A stretch of DNA of 64,000 nucleotides from UMGS1387 sp045541355 (GTDB taxonomy: Bacteria; Bacillota; Clostridia; Oscillospirales; CAG-382). How positions within the stretch are numbered: position 1 is the first letter of the stretch; each line of letters opens with the position of its first letter. The translations under genes were made by a program, and so were the position numbers. Location: positions 1 to 64,000 of the forward strand of contig JAZQIW010000032.1 in the NCBI GenBank assembly GCA_045541355.1. The letters are read 5' to 3'. Below, in pieces: positions 1 through 8,906 of the stretch. The notes under the pieces were generated by a model, which saw only the letters and a program-made list of their open reading frames with translations, made no database searches and was not told the DNA's origin.

Positions 1-1
1 T

Positions 2-3000
2 TACAATGCGGGTGTTGTAATGGGTTCAAACGAATACGGTGACTTCCTTGCAACAAACAGCATCAAGAGAAGTGAGACTGCGGCTATTATCAACCGTGTT
101 GCACTTCCCGAAAACAGACTCACAAAGACTCTTGAAGAATACGATAACAGAGATCAGGCTGTTTTCCTCATAGATGACTTTTCATTGACAAGACAGGTTA
201 ATGGTGTAGTTAAACTTGGTTCGGCTTGGACTTACGAAAACACCGGTAACTACAATATAGATACAAGCGATACATCATCTAACGGTCTTGCTGATGACAG
301 CGAAACAAGTTTTGTTGCCATTCACAGAAACATCATTACACAGACCGAGGGTGTAGTTTTCTTTGATTCCAACTTCACAATTTCAGGTAAGAACGGTGCA
401 AGACTTTACTTCTCTGACATTGAAGGCAATGTTCTTCTTGAACTCAGACAGAAGGATGGCAAGCTTGTAGTTATTGGCGACAAGGAAAATGAAACCGATG
501 TTGCTGTTTCTGATAATAACTATGTTTATCTTGAAATTGACCTTGATAACGGCAATGCTTTTGTATTCTTTAATAATGAGGAAGTTGGTACGTTTGCAAC
601 TTCTCCCAAGGCTAAGGAAATTTCAAGAGCAAGCTTCTCTACAACAAAGGAAGATAAGCTTCTTGTTACCGTTAAGGAAGTACATATGTATGTAAACTAT
701 ACTGCATTTGATACATTCCGCAGCTATGCGGCCGGCACGGCACCCTATGGATGGGATATTGACGGCGACGTAAAGATTGCCGTTATGAATGCCGACCAAG
801 ATGTTAACAGCGTTACCATTACAGGTAAGGGCTCTGCATCCAAGAGCGTTGATGAAATTTCAGGTAAGTTTGTATATGAAACCTTTGTGTTTGCTCCCAA
901 TGGACAGTCCGGTGCGGTTACACTTAAGAGTGGAGGCACAGAGGCTGTAAAGGTTGAAATCGGAGACAACATGATAACATGTGCAGGTCAGGACCTTCGT
1001 TCTTACAGAAGCACTGTTTGGCAGCAGGTAAGAGTTGAAGCTGATACTGAAAATGATATCGCTTCGATTAAGATTAACGGTAAGAACACAATCACAGTTC
1101 CTTTCACCGTAGACTCTGTTGATACAATTGAAATCACATCCGAAAGCGCAGGTGCTTTCTGGTTTGATGACGTAAAGCTTTATAATGTTTATGACTATGC
1201 TGATTACTGTCCCACACCCGTACCCGTTAATAATGACGAATGGTATGTAGGTATGAGCGTATGCTCACTGTGGCATGAAGGTACTCACTATGGTTGGGAC
1301 TGCGTATCTCCTTACGACGAGATTACGCCTGTTCTCGGTTATTACGATGAAGGCCTTCCCGAGGTAGCCGATTGGGAAATCAAGATGCTCGTTGAACACG
1401 GCTTTGACTTCCAGCATTTTTGCTGGTATCTTGGCAATGGTGCCAATACAATTAAAAAGCCAAGACTTGCTGACAGTGCTCTTCACGACGGATACTTCAA
1501 TGCAAGATACAGCGGCATGATAGACTTCATGCTCATGTGGGAAAACAATGCTAACGCAGACTGTAAGGACTTTAATGACTTTAAGAATCATATCTGGGAT
1601 TATTGGTGCGACTGGTATTTCTCTGACTCCAGATACTTCACAATCGATAATAAGCCTGTTCTTACAATTTATAAATATGACCAGCTTGTTAAGTGCTTTG
1701 GCAGTGAAAATGCTGCTAAAAGAGCTATCAGCTTCATGAAGGAAGATATCAAGAAGCTCGGTTATGACGGCATGATTATCCTTATGTGCGACCGCGGTCA
1801 TGACGCAACACTGAACAAGAAGTTTGTTCAAGTTGGCGCTGACGGTATGGTTTCCTATACCTTTGGTGAATCCTCACATGACCCTAACTATCAGATAAAT
1901 GAAATGAATACTGCGTTGAAGGCAGGACAGCTTCCTTTGATGCCTTCTGTTGGTGTTGGCTTTAATGACATCGGCTGGACAGAGCAGAGAACACCCATGG
2001 CTACTGCCGAGGCTCATCAGCAGGTTTATCAGTGGGCAAAGGATACATATCTTCCTGCTATCTCCACAAAGTATCCCGATAAGGAATGGGCAAGTAAGTT
2101 TGTATTTGCCACAACCTGGAATGAATACGGTGAAGGTCACTACATCATGCCTACAAACGTTTGTGGCTTTGGATACCTTGATGCAACACGTGCAACCTTC
2201 TCAAGTGTAGCAGGCACTGATGATTCCTCACATGTTGATGTTGAACCCACAATCAATCAGAAGGAAAGACTCGGCTATCTCTATCCTGCAAGAACTGTTC
2301 CCATGAGAAAGCTGATGCTTGAAGATACAACAAGCGATATCAAGCAGAATCTTGCTATTAAGGAATGGAATTTCGAAAACCTCAATGACTGCTATGAGTG
2401 GACAACAATGATGAATACAACTGCACCTAAGTATGATGAAGAAAAGAAGGCACTTGTATTCAAAACAACCACCAATGACGGAGCTATCAAGACGATTAAT
2501 GATCCGATGGTTTACTTTGATGCTGAGCAGGCAAAGTACTTACTCATTACAATGGATACAAATGGAAAGGCAGTAACCGGTAATATGTTCTTCCAGCATA
2601 ATACCATTGATAACTTTAGTTCTGATAAGGGCTTCCAATTTTCTACTCCGGCTGTCGAAGGATTCCAGGACATTGTCATTGACCTTTCATCTAATTCTCA
2701 GTGGAAGGATGAAATACAGGTTCTCAGATTTGACCCCAGCGGCATTAAGGATGAATATGCAATAAAGAGAATTGCAGTCCTTTCCAATATGAGTGTAGGT
2801 GCACTTTCGCTTACTGTTGATAACACTCAGTTCGTAGTTCCTTCTGCACAGGTTAAGAAGGTTGATGGAGATGTCTATGTTGCAGGTAATCCTTCCGCAG
2901 GTTTCTACTCTATACATAATCTCTATTATGAATACGACAGAGTGGGCGGAACACTTATGATTAAGGCTGACAACGGCAAGAAGATGCATCTTGAGGTTGG

Positions 3001-4273
3001 AAGTGATGTTGCGGTAGTTGACGGCAAGGAAGTTAAGCTTAGTGCAGAAATTGAACTTTACGATGGTCTTGTTTATGTACCTCTTGAAGTTATATATGAT
3101 ATGGCAGGCTATAAGTATAAGGTTGATGATGATGGCAACTACGAGGTTACAATCAGACCTGAGGAAATTGTAAAATCAGCAACTCAGAGAGTTCTTTATG
3201 AGTATGAATTTAATGTTGCCGGCGATACTGAGGGCTGGAAAGTAGGCTGTGGAACAGGTAACGTTGCAAACGGCGTATTCGGTTTCTCCGCTACTCCCGT
3301 TTCTTCAACCAATACCGGTTACGACCCACAGATATCTATCTCGGGAACGAGAATTGATACAAAGTATTATAAGAATATGGAAATCAGATATAGGATTTCT
3401 CTTGCCGAAGATGGTAAAAAGCCCGACCCCTCCAAGATTTACTTTGCTACTGATAAAGCAACACAGCTTGCTGAGGATAAGACTGTAACCTTTGATGTCA
3501 AGGATTATGAACCCGATGCATATGGTTTCTATACAATCAATGTCGATATGACTCAGAACGCTAACTGGACAGGCTATGTCAATACAGTTCGTTTTGACCC
3601 TGCAAACTTTGAGGGTTACTATGAAGTAGACTATATCAGATTCTATATCGACCCCAAGTATCAGGAAGAGCTAAAGAGACTTCAGGAAGAAGAGGAAAAG
3701 AAGGAAGCACTTAGAAATGCTGTTGATCAGGGTGGTCCCTTCTACATTGAAAATGCTGATGCTGAAGATGTTGATGCAGTGCTTGAACAGCTTGCAGGCA
3801 CCTCTTCACTCAAGATTGTAGAAGATGATCTTCGCAAGGGCAATCACGCATTCCTTATTACTCCTCAGTCCGGATCTCAGACATGGGCATATCTTGTTAC
3901 AAGAACACGCTTTAAGCCCGGTGTTACATATAAGGTAGACCTTGACTTGAGAATAGTTTCTGACCATTTTGGAAAGCCTGTTAAATCCACGATTGTCGGT
4001 AACCTCAGATATGCTGACATGGTTGATGGCTCAGTTAAAGAGGGTGCTGACCATGTTGCGAATATTGACAAGGGTGAGATTTCCTCCGAGGATGGATGGG
4101 TACATTGCTCATTTACTCATACTGTTTCCGCTAATTCTCCTCTCAGAACAAGCGATAGATTTACACTTTTTGCAGATCCTCTCGGAGACAGCTCTAACTT
4201 TAAGAATATCATCTTCATGGTTGATAACATCGTTGTGAGCGTTGTTGATCCCGAAGATGTTGAAAAAAAGTAA
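2..4273 (+). CDS. Giant GH99-like (WbsX-type) multidomain protein, 5' partial
   Basis: The reading frame is open to the left edge, so the N-terminus and any signal peptide lie outside the window; the Met codon at 20 is internal. From that Met, residues 1-400 are beta-rich and unassigned. A GH99-like/WbsX-type catalytic region spans about 405-760, with the family's C-terminal WNE(Y)xEG-type motif near residue 700. An LRFDP-type module follows (about 775-930), then a CAO-like domain (about 935-1050), a second LRFDP module (about 1055-1213), a short Glu/Lys-rich helix and a final binding-type module. The family acts on glycans, often endo-alpha-mannosidase-like; the substrate here is unknown. 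Its C-terminal modules recur in the next secreted genes, which suggests one polysaccharide-directed locus. Confidence 0.75.
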   Translation, partial: YNAGVVMGSNEYGDFLATNSIKRSETAAIINRVALPENRLTKTLEEYDNRDQAVFLIDDFSLTRQVNGVVKLGSAWTYENTGNYNIDTSDTSSNGLADDSETSFVAIHRNIITQTEGVVFFDSNFTISGKNGARLYFSDIEGNVLLELRQKDGKLVVIGDKENETDVAVSDNNYVYLEIDLDNGNAFVFFNNEEVGTFATSPKAKEISRASFSTTKEDKLLVTVKEVHMYVNYTAFDTFRSYAAGTAPYGWDIDGDVKIAVMNADQDVNSVTITGKGSASKSVDEISGKFVYETFVFAPNGQSGAVTLKSGGTEAVKVEIGDNMITCAGQDLRSYRSTVWQQVRVEADTENDIASIKINGKNTITVPFTVDSVDTIEITSESAGAFWFDDVKLYNVYDYADYCPTPVPVNNDEWYVGMSVCSLWHEGTHYGWDCVSPYDEITPVLGYYDEGLPEVADWEIKMLVEHGFDFQHFCWYLGNGANTIKKPRLADSALHDGYFNARYSGMIDFMLMWENNANADCKDFNDFKNHIWDYWCDWYFSDSRYFTIDNKPVLTIYKYDQLVKCFGSENAAKRAISFMKEDIKKLGYDGMIILMCDRGHDATLNKKFVQVGADGMVSYTFGESSHDPNYQINEMNTALKAGQLPLMPSVGVGFNDIGWTEQRTPMATAEAHQQVYQWAKDTYLPAISTKYPDKEWASKFVFATTWNEYGEGHYIMPTNVCGFGYLDATRATFSSVAGTDDSSHVDVEPTINQKERLGYLYPARTVPMRKLMLEDTTSDIKQNLAIKEWNFENLNDCYEWTTMMNTTAPKYDEEKKALVFKTTTNDGAIKTINDPMVYFDAEQAKYLLITMDTNGKAVTGNMFFQHNTIDNFSSDKGFQFSTPAVEGFQDIVIDLSSNSQWKDEIQVLRFDPSGIKDEYAIKRIAVLSNMSVGALSLTVDNTQFVVPSAQVKKVDGDVYVAGNPSAGFYSIHNLYYEYDRVGGTLMIKADNGKKMHLEVGSDVAVVDGKEVKLSAEIELYDGLVYVPLEVIYDMAGYKYKVDDDGNYEVTIRPEEIVKSATQRVLYEYEFNVAGDTEGWKVGCGTGNVANGVFGFSATPVSSTNTGYDPQISISGTRIDTKYYKNMEIRYRISLAEDGKKPDPSKIYFATDKATQLAEDKTVTFDVKDYEPDAYGFYTINVDMTQNANWTGYVNTVRFDPANFEGYYEVDYIRFYIDPKYQEELKRLQEEEEKKEALRNAVDQGGPFYIENADAEDVDAVLEQLAGTSSLKIVEDDLRKGNHAFLITPQSGSQTWAYLVTRTRFKPGVTYKVDLDLRIVSDHFGKPVKSTIVGNLRYADMVDGSVKEGADHVANIDKGEISSEDGWVHCSFTHTVSANSPLRTSDRFTLFADPLGDSSNFKNIIFMVDNIVVSVVDPEDVEKK

Positions 4274-4286
4274 TTTAATATATTCT

Positions 4287-4312
4287 CTGAGCCTTCATTT
4301 TTGAAGGCTCAG
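4287..4312 (+). terminator. Intergenic hairpin without T-run
   Basis: An 11-bp perfect stem (CTGAGCCTTCA with its complement) closes a TTTT loop, but no T-run follows. It is more likely a processing or stabilising hairpin, or a weak terminator, between the giant gene and the SGNH gene than a full stop. Confidence 0.4.
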
Positions 4313-4331
4313 TAGCCCTTAGGGGGATTTT

Positions 4332-4985
4332 ATGAAAATTAATATACTTTGTGTCGGTAATTCTCTTTTACACCATACTCCCTGTGCAGATGTTTTCTGG
4401 GACGGTGATTGGGGAATGGCGGCAAGCTGTGCTGAAAATGATTATTATCATATGCTTGTTCAGCGACTTGTGAAAAAGTATTCAAATGTCGATTTTACTT
4501 TCAGAAAAAACGGTTCGTCATCCTTTGAACGTGCAATCACAAAGTCTGATACAGAGGACTATACTGAGGTTTTTGACAACCTGTTCGGTGCTTCTCTTAA
4601 TGCTATGACTCCCGATGTTGTTACTCTTCAGATGGGGGATAACTGTCCTCACGAAAGCACGACCGACACCGCTTATGCTCATGCCATTGTTGAGGCGGTA
4701 GAATATTTTAAAGAGAATAATCCAAATGTAGTTGTTGTTCTTTGCCTTCCTTGGTATGGTGAGATGATTGACTCAAAGCATATCGGAACTTTAATCGCGG
4801 CAAGAGAAACCATGATGCCTTTTGTTGATTTGACTAAGCTGTTTTGCTGTGAAAATCAGGCGCGTGGTCTTTTTAAGCACGATGGAGTTCAAACCCATCC
4901 GGGCGATGAAGGCATGAAAAAAATTGCGGATGAATATTTTAATGCTTTATCAAGAATTATTGATAAAAAAATTGAAATTATTTAA
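4332..4985 (+). CDS. SGNH/GDSL-type hydrolase without signal peptide
   Basis: This 217-residue protein has a GNS block I near residue 9 (candidate nucleophile Ser) and a C-terminal D-G-V-Q-T-H-P-G block carrying the candidate Asp and His, as in SGNH hydrolases, which commonly deacylate glycans. There is no signal peptide, so it is probably cytoplasmic. AGGGGG at 4321-4326 fixes the ATG. It is a paralogue of the N-terminal domain of the next gene: both have VGNS, a WGMAAS stretch and an HPGD-x-GM block. The next start lies 10 bases downstream, so the two are likely co-transcribed. The substrate is unknown; deacetylation of imported oligosaccharide is an inference. Confidence 0.7.
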   Translation: MKINILCVGNSLLHHTPCADVFWDGDWGMAASCAENDYYHMLVQRLVKKYSNVDFTFRKNGSSSFERAITKSDTEDYTEVFDNLFGASLNAMTPDVVTLQMGDNCPHESTTDTAYAHAIVEAVEYFKENNPNVVVVLCLPWYGEMIDSKHIGTLIAARETMMPFVDLTKLFCCENQARGLFKHDGVQTHPGDEGMKKIADEYFNALSRIIDKKIEII

Positions 4986-4995
4986 GGAGAAAAAC

Positions 4996-7107
4996 ATGAA
5001 AAGAATTATAACAATACTCCTTTGCACAGTACTTGCTGCTTGTCTTTTGGCGGCAGGTGTAAATGCTGAAGGAGAAAAGAAAATCAGTATTCTTGTTGTT
5101 GGTAACTCAATTACTCAGCACGCTCCCAGTGAAAGCCTTGGCTGGTTCTGGAATTGGGGTATGGCAGCTTCTTCGCTTGAAGATGACTACTATCATGAAA
5201 TGCAGAAGCTTTTGGCTGAAGAATTTCCCGATTATGAGGCAGAATGGAATGTTGCCGGTGCTTATAACTTTGAAAGAAGTGTTACCGTTAATACCGACAC
5301 CGATTATACAAATGCTTTTAACACAAGCTTTGGCAACACCATGAAAAAGGTAAATCCTGATATTATTACCTTCCAGTGGGGCGACAATATAAAGAACTGC
5401 ACAGAAGAATCCTATACATATGCACTTACAAAGGCGGTGGAATACTGCAGAGAATATAATCCCAATGTTGCGCTAATACTCAGTGAGAACTTCTATGGTT
5501 CAAGCGGCGACAGAAGATGTGTTGCTGTCAGAAACGTTGCAAAGGATTTAAAGGTGCCCTATGTTTCTCTTTATCCGCTTTGTATTCCCGAAAACAGAGC
5601 TTTTGGTCTCTTTGAACACTCGGGTGTTGAGGGGCATCCCGGTGACAAGGGTATGGAAGAAATTGCAAAGACCTTCTATTCCGAAGTCAGAAAGGTTATT
5701 CTTGCAAAAGAAGGCAGGGGAGACGTTACAGTTAAGGTTGACGGCTCATACGTAGATTTTGATGTTCCTCCTACAATAATAGACGGCAGAACACTCGTGC
5801 CCGTAAGAGCAATCTTTGAGGCACTCGGAGCGACGGTTGAATGGGATGATACAACAAAAACTGTTTCGTCAAGACTTGGCGGCACAGTGATAACTCTTCC
5901 CGTTGGCTCTCAGACCATGAAGAAGAATGATACAGACATTACTCTTGATGTTCCCGCAATGATTATTGATGGCAGAACACTTGTGCCCGTAAGAGCTATT
6001 TCCGAAGCATATAATTGTACTGTAAACTGGTTGGCTGAAACACGTTGTGTTGATATTTATTCACCCGAGCTTGTTTTTGATTTTTCTAATGAAGTAAGCG
6101 GTGCAATCATTACTCTTGCTGATGCGGAAAATCTCACAGGCGGTTATGATATTTTTGCAACAGGTGTTGAGAAACTTCAGTTTGTTCCTAATCCCAAGGA
6201 TGAAAGCGACACGGTGTTCTACCTTGAATCCAACGTCACTGACGGACCCTCATGGACTTATTTCTGGTGTGAAGCAACAAATGTTATGAAGCCCGGTCAG
6301 AGATATCTGACATCCTTTGATATTATGTTCGATAAGACAGCTGATGGTGAATTACCTGAAAAAGTATCAGGTGGTATCTGCTTCCAGTTTGCTGACAGCG
6401 CAGTTGATAATAATGTTTCCGACCACGGTGTTTGCACATATTCTGCCGCACCCGGTGAATGGATTCACATAGACCATATATATACCGTTCCCGAAACGAT
6501 GAGCGGTGATATGGCAGCAAAATTCGGTATCTATGTAAATCCCCATAACGGTGAAAAGGCAATGAGCTATTATCTTGATGATGTTTCTGTTGTTCCTTAT
6601 GAAGGTGATCTTGCTGACGGCCGTGTTACCGAAGAGATTAAAAAAGCAGCTTCCTCTGCTGCTGTATTTAATATTGACACTGCAAAGGGTACAGTTGTTG
6701 ATTTGACAGCTCTTAAGCCTGATTGTACAGAATCTTCCGTAGAAGGCTCTTCTCTTATTATGAAATCGGCTGCAGAAAAGCCTGATCCCAAGGTTCTCGT
6801 TCCCAATCTTAGTGTTGATGCCTCAAAGGTTACGGTAATTGCTGTTAAATTTACTGCAGATTCTGTTGAAGGTAATACGCCTTTCCAGATTTATTTCTCA
6901 ACTGATACGGAAAAGGACCTTAGTGAGTCAAAGTCCGTAAAGCTTGATTACTCTTCATGTAAGAAGCTTGGTGACGGAAGCCTTCTCGGTTATTTTGTCA
7001 TGACCACAAATGATCAATGGAAGGGTACAGTAACTTCCATTCGACTTGATCCTGCAAACGCCAACGGTAATTGGAAGATTGAAAAGGTCGTTCTTGTTGA
7101 AGACTGA
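4996..7107 (+). CDS. Secreted SGNH hydrolase fused to CAO-like and two binding modules
   Basis: The start at 4996 is chosen because AAGGAGA lies just upstream and a clear signal peptide begins there (Lys-Arg, hydrophobic core, cleavage near VNA); an upstream in-frame ATG at 4924 lies inside the preceding gene. Domains of the 703 aa: SGNH hydrolase about 30-235; paired CAO-like repeats about 243-355 with DGRTLVPVRAI signatures; a binding module about 360-535 ending in YYLDDV; and an LRxDP-type module about 548-703. In the last SGNH block the Asp of the leaderless paralogue is Ser (HSGVEGHPG). It probably acts at the cell surface on acylated polysaccharide; the target is unknown. Confidence 0.75.
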   Translation: MKRIITILLCTVLAACLLAAGVNAEGEKKISILVVGNSITQHAPSESLGWFWNWGMAASSLEDDYYHEMQKLLAEEFPDYEAEWNVAGAYNFERSVTVNTDTDYTNAFNTSFGNTMKKVNPDIITFQWGDNIKNCTEESYTYALTKAVEYCREYNPNVALILSENFYGSSGDRRCVAVRNVAKDLKVPYVSLYPLCIPENRAFGLFEHSGVEGHPGDKGMEEIAKTFYSEVRKVILAKEGRGDVTVKVDGSYVDFDVPPTIIDGRTLVPVRAIFEALGATVEWDDTTKTVSSRLGGTVITLPVGSQTMKKNDTDITLDVPAMIIDGRTLVPVRAISEAYNCTVNWLAETRCVDIYSPELVFDFSNEVSGAIITLADAENLTGGYDIFATGVEKLQFVPNPKDESDTVFYLESNVTDGPSWTYFWCEATNVMKPGQRYLTSFDIMFDKTADGELPEKVSGGICFQFADSAVDNNVSDHGVCTYSAAPGEWIHIDHIYTVPETMSGDMAAKFGIYVNPHNGEKAMSYYLDDVSVVPYEGDLADGRVTEEIKKAASSAAVFNIDTAKGTVVDLTALKPDCTESSVEGSSLIMKSAAEKPDPKVLVPNLSVDASKVTVIAVKFTADSVEGNTPFQIYFSTDTEKDLSESKSVKLDYSSCKKLGDGSLLGYFVMTTNDQWKGTVTSIRLDPANANGNWKIEKVVLVED

Positions 7108-7111
7108 TGTT

Positions 7112-7135
7112 AAAGCCCCGTTTTCGGGGCTTTTC
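7112..7135 (+). terminator. Rho-independent terminator
   Basis: AAAGCCCCG pairs with CGGGGCTTT across a TTTT loop and is followed by TTTT. It ends the giant gene/SGNH unit. Confidence 0.85.
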
Positions 7136-7166
7136 GATTAATTTGCTGATTTGTTGCTGATTGGTG

Positions 7167-7195
7167 TTGACAAGAACATATGTTAATGATAAAAT
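7167..7195 (+). promoter_or_regulatory. Sigma-A-type promoter of first CAO gene
   Basis: TTGACA at 7167-7172, a 17-base spacer and TAAAAT at 7190-7195 with an extended -10 TG at 7187-7188. Promoters of the two following paralogues have the same layout. Confidence 0.75.
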
Positions 7196-7229
7196 TAATA
7201 TATCAAATACATGAAAAGGAGATAATTCT

Positions 7230-7650
7230 ATGAAAAAAATTCTCAGTGTTGTACTTGCAGTAATGATGATTTGCTCAATTGCATCCTTTGCTGTAAGCGC
7301 AGAAGACAAAATCACAGTAACACTTAATGGTACTGAAATCGTTTTCGCTGACCAGGCTCCTACAATCGTAGACGGTAGAACTCTCGTTCCTCTCCGCGCG
7401 ATATTTGAAGCACTTGGTGCATCCGTTGAATGGAATGGCGAAACAAGAACTGTTACATCCGCAAAGGGTGACACAGCAATTTCCCTCACAATTGACACTC
7501 CCACACTTTATGTTAATGGCGAAGCAAAGACACTTGATGTTCCTGCTATGATTATCAATGGCAGAACAATGGTTCCTGCAAGAGCTGTTGCTGAAGCATA
7601 CGGCGTTGAAGTTGCTTGGGACGGTGATACAAGAACTGTAATTCTTACCG
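7230..7650 (+). repeat. Long direct repeat, copy 1 (CAO coding half)
   Basis: About 420 bp covering the signal peptide and CAO repeats closely match 10523-10943. One stretch of roughly 95 bp is unchanged, including synonymous sites. The third paralogue at 8907 differs at many synonymous positions. Confidence 0.85.
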
Positions 7651-8720
7651 CACAAGAAGAGAAGGAAGAAGAAGCTCCTGCAGTAACAGATGCTCCTGCC
7701 GATGCTTTCTTTGTACTTAGCGGTGAAAACTACACAGGCGATGAAGGCTATTCTTTTACAAGCGGTGCAGGTATTGTTCCTCAGATAGTTAAAAGAGAAG
7801 ATAATCCCGGGGATAAGGTTCTTTTCCTTGAATCTACTTATACAGATGGCAAGGCTTGGACATATTTCAGAAATAAAAATGTAACCTTTGAGGCTGGTGC
7901 GAGATACCTTGTCAGCTTTAAGGCAACCGTCGGCAAGAATGCTGCAGGAGAAGATATTTCAGATGCATCTTTGGGTGTTTGTTTCAATTATGCTGATTCT
8001 GCAGAGACAGGAAAGGCCAAGGACCACGGTGTTGCATCTATAAGCTTTAAGCCCGGTGAATGGAAGGAAGTTAAGGTAGTATATACAGTACCCGAAACAT
8101 ATGTTGAGGATTCTTGCAACTTTGGTATTTTCGGCAACCCCGCAGGTGAGCTTCCTATCAGTTACTATCTTGATGATGTATACCTTGCTCCTTATACAGG
8201 TGCCGCAGAGGATGGTGTTCAGACTGCTGAATCCTTAAAGGCTGCTGATGATGAGGCTGAATTTGACATCAATACTGCCGCAGGCTTGGTTTATACCTTT
8301 GAAGAGGATAAGAAAGAATTTAGATTCAGCGGCGGTGAAGCTGAATATAAAGACGGTAATTTGGTAATGGTAGCAGAAGGCGATACGGCAGACCCCATCA
8401 TTTACTTTGCTGATACAAGTAAAATTGATGCAGATACATATAAGGCAGTTGCTGTAAGATTTAAGGCTGAGGGAGTTCCCGCAGGCAAGGATCATATTGC
8501 TGTTTATTTTACAACAGAAGCCGATGATAAGCCTACTCAGTCTAAGAGCCAGATGATTAAATATGCTGATCTTACTGCCGATGAAGAAGGTTATTATGTT
8601 GCATACATTAATATCTTCACCAATGAATTGTGGAATGGTAAGATTTTAAGCCTCAGAGTTGACCCCGGTAACGGCGCAGGCAAGTACACAGTTAACAAGG
8701 TTGTAGTTGTAGCAAAGTAA
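7230..8720 (+). CDS. Secreted CAO-domain binding protein A
   Basis: A 496-aa secreted protein; AAAGGAG upstream supports this ATG. It has a signal peptide (about 1-24, cleavage after VSA) and two CAO-like repeats (about 25-142) with paired DGRTLVPLRAI / NGRTMVPARAV motifs. A short Glu-rich linker leads to a binding-type module (about 160-325) with SYYLDDV and a C-terminal module with W-x-G-x4-LR-x-DP. No catalytic motif is visible. CAO-like domains occur in many clostridial surface proteins, usually without amine oxidase activity; a role as a glycan- or wall-binding factor is inferred. Residues 1-142 are nearly identical to those of the gene at 10523. Confidence 0.7.
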   Translation: MKKILSVVLAVMMICSIASFAVSAEDKITVTLNGTEIVFADQAPTIVDGRTLVPLRAIFEALGASVEWNGETRTVTSAKGDTAISLTIDTPTLYVNGEAKTLDVPAMIINGRTMVPARAVAEAYGVEVAWDGDTRTVILTAQEEKEEEAPAVTDAPADAFFVLSGENYTGDEGYSFTSGAGIVPQIVKREDNPGDKVLFLESTYTDGKAWTYFRNKNVTFEAGARYLVSFKATVGKNAAGEDISDASLGVCFNYADSAETGKAKDHGVASISFKPGEWKEVKVVYTVPETYVEDSCNFGIFGNPAGELPISYYLDDVYLAPYTGAAEDGVQTAESLKAADDEAEFDINTAAGLVYTFEEDKKEFRFSGGEAEYKDGNLVMVAEGDTADPIIYFADTSKIDADTYKAVAVRFKAEGVPAGKDHIAVYFTTEADDKPTQSKSQMIKYADLTADEEGYYVAYINIFTNELWNGKILSLRVDPGNGAGKYTVNKVVVVAK

Positions 8721-8727
8721 TTAATTT

Positions 8728-8757
8728 ATACCGCAGAGAAATCTGCGGTATTTTTTT
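8728..8757 (+). terminator. Rho-independent terminator with GAAA loop
   Basis: ATACCGCAGA pairs with TCTGCGGTAT around a GAAA tetraloop, followed by seven Ts. The hairpin core recurs after the gene ending at 12037. Confidence 0.9.
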
Positions 8758-8842
8758 GTAACGCCATTTTTTTTGTTGTTTTCTTTCATAAAACGAATAT
8801 TAAATTAATTTTGGTATTTCTTTGTATTTGTCGAATTCACTA

Positions 8843-8871
8843 TTGACATTTGTTTGTAAAAGTGCTACAAT
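8843..8871 (+). promoter_or_regulatory. Sigma-A-type promoter of second CAO gene
   Basis: TTGACA (8843-8848), 17-base spacer, TACAAT (8866-8871), with TG at 8863-8864 (extended -10). Near-consensus, so strong expression is expected. Confidence 0.85.
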
Positions 8872-8906
8872 GTTTACACCAAATACAATAGAAAAGGAGT
8901 ATTTCT

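Noticed and set aside
1265..1831. Long open frame on the minus strand
   Set aside because: It is antisense to the GH99-like domain, has no ribosome-binding site or family resemblance, and mirrors the codon bias of the real gene.
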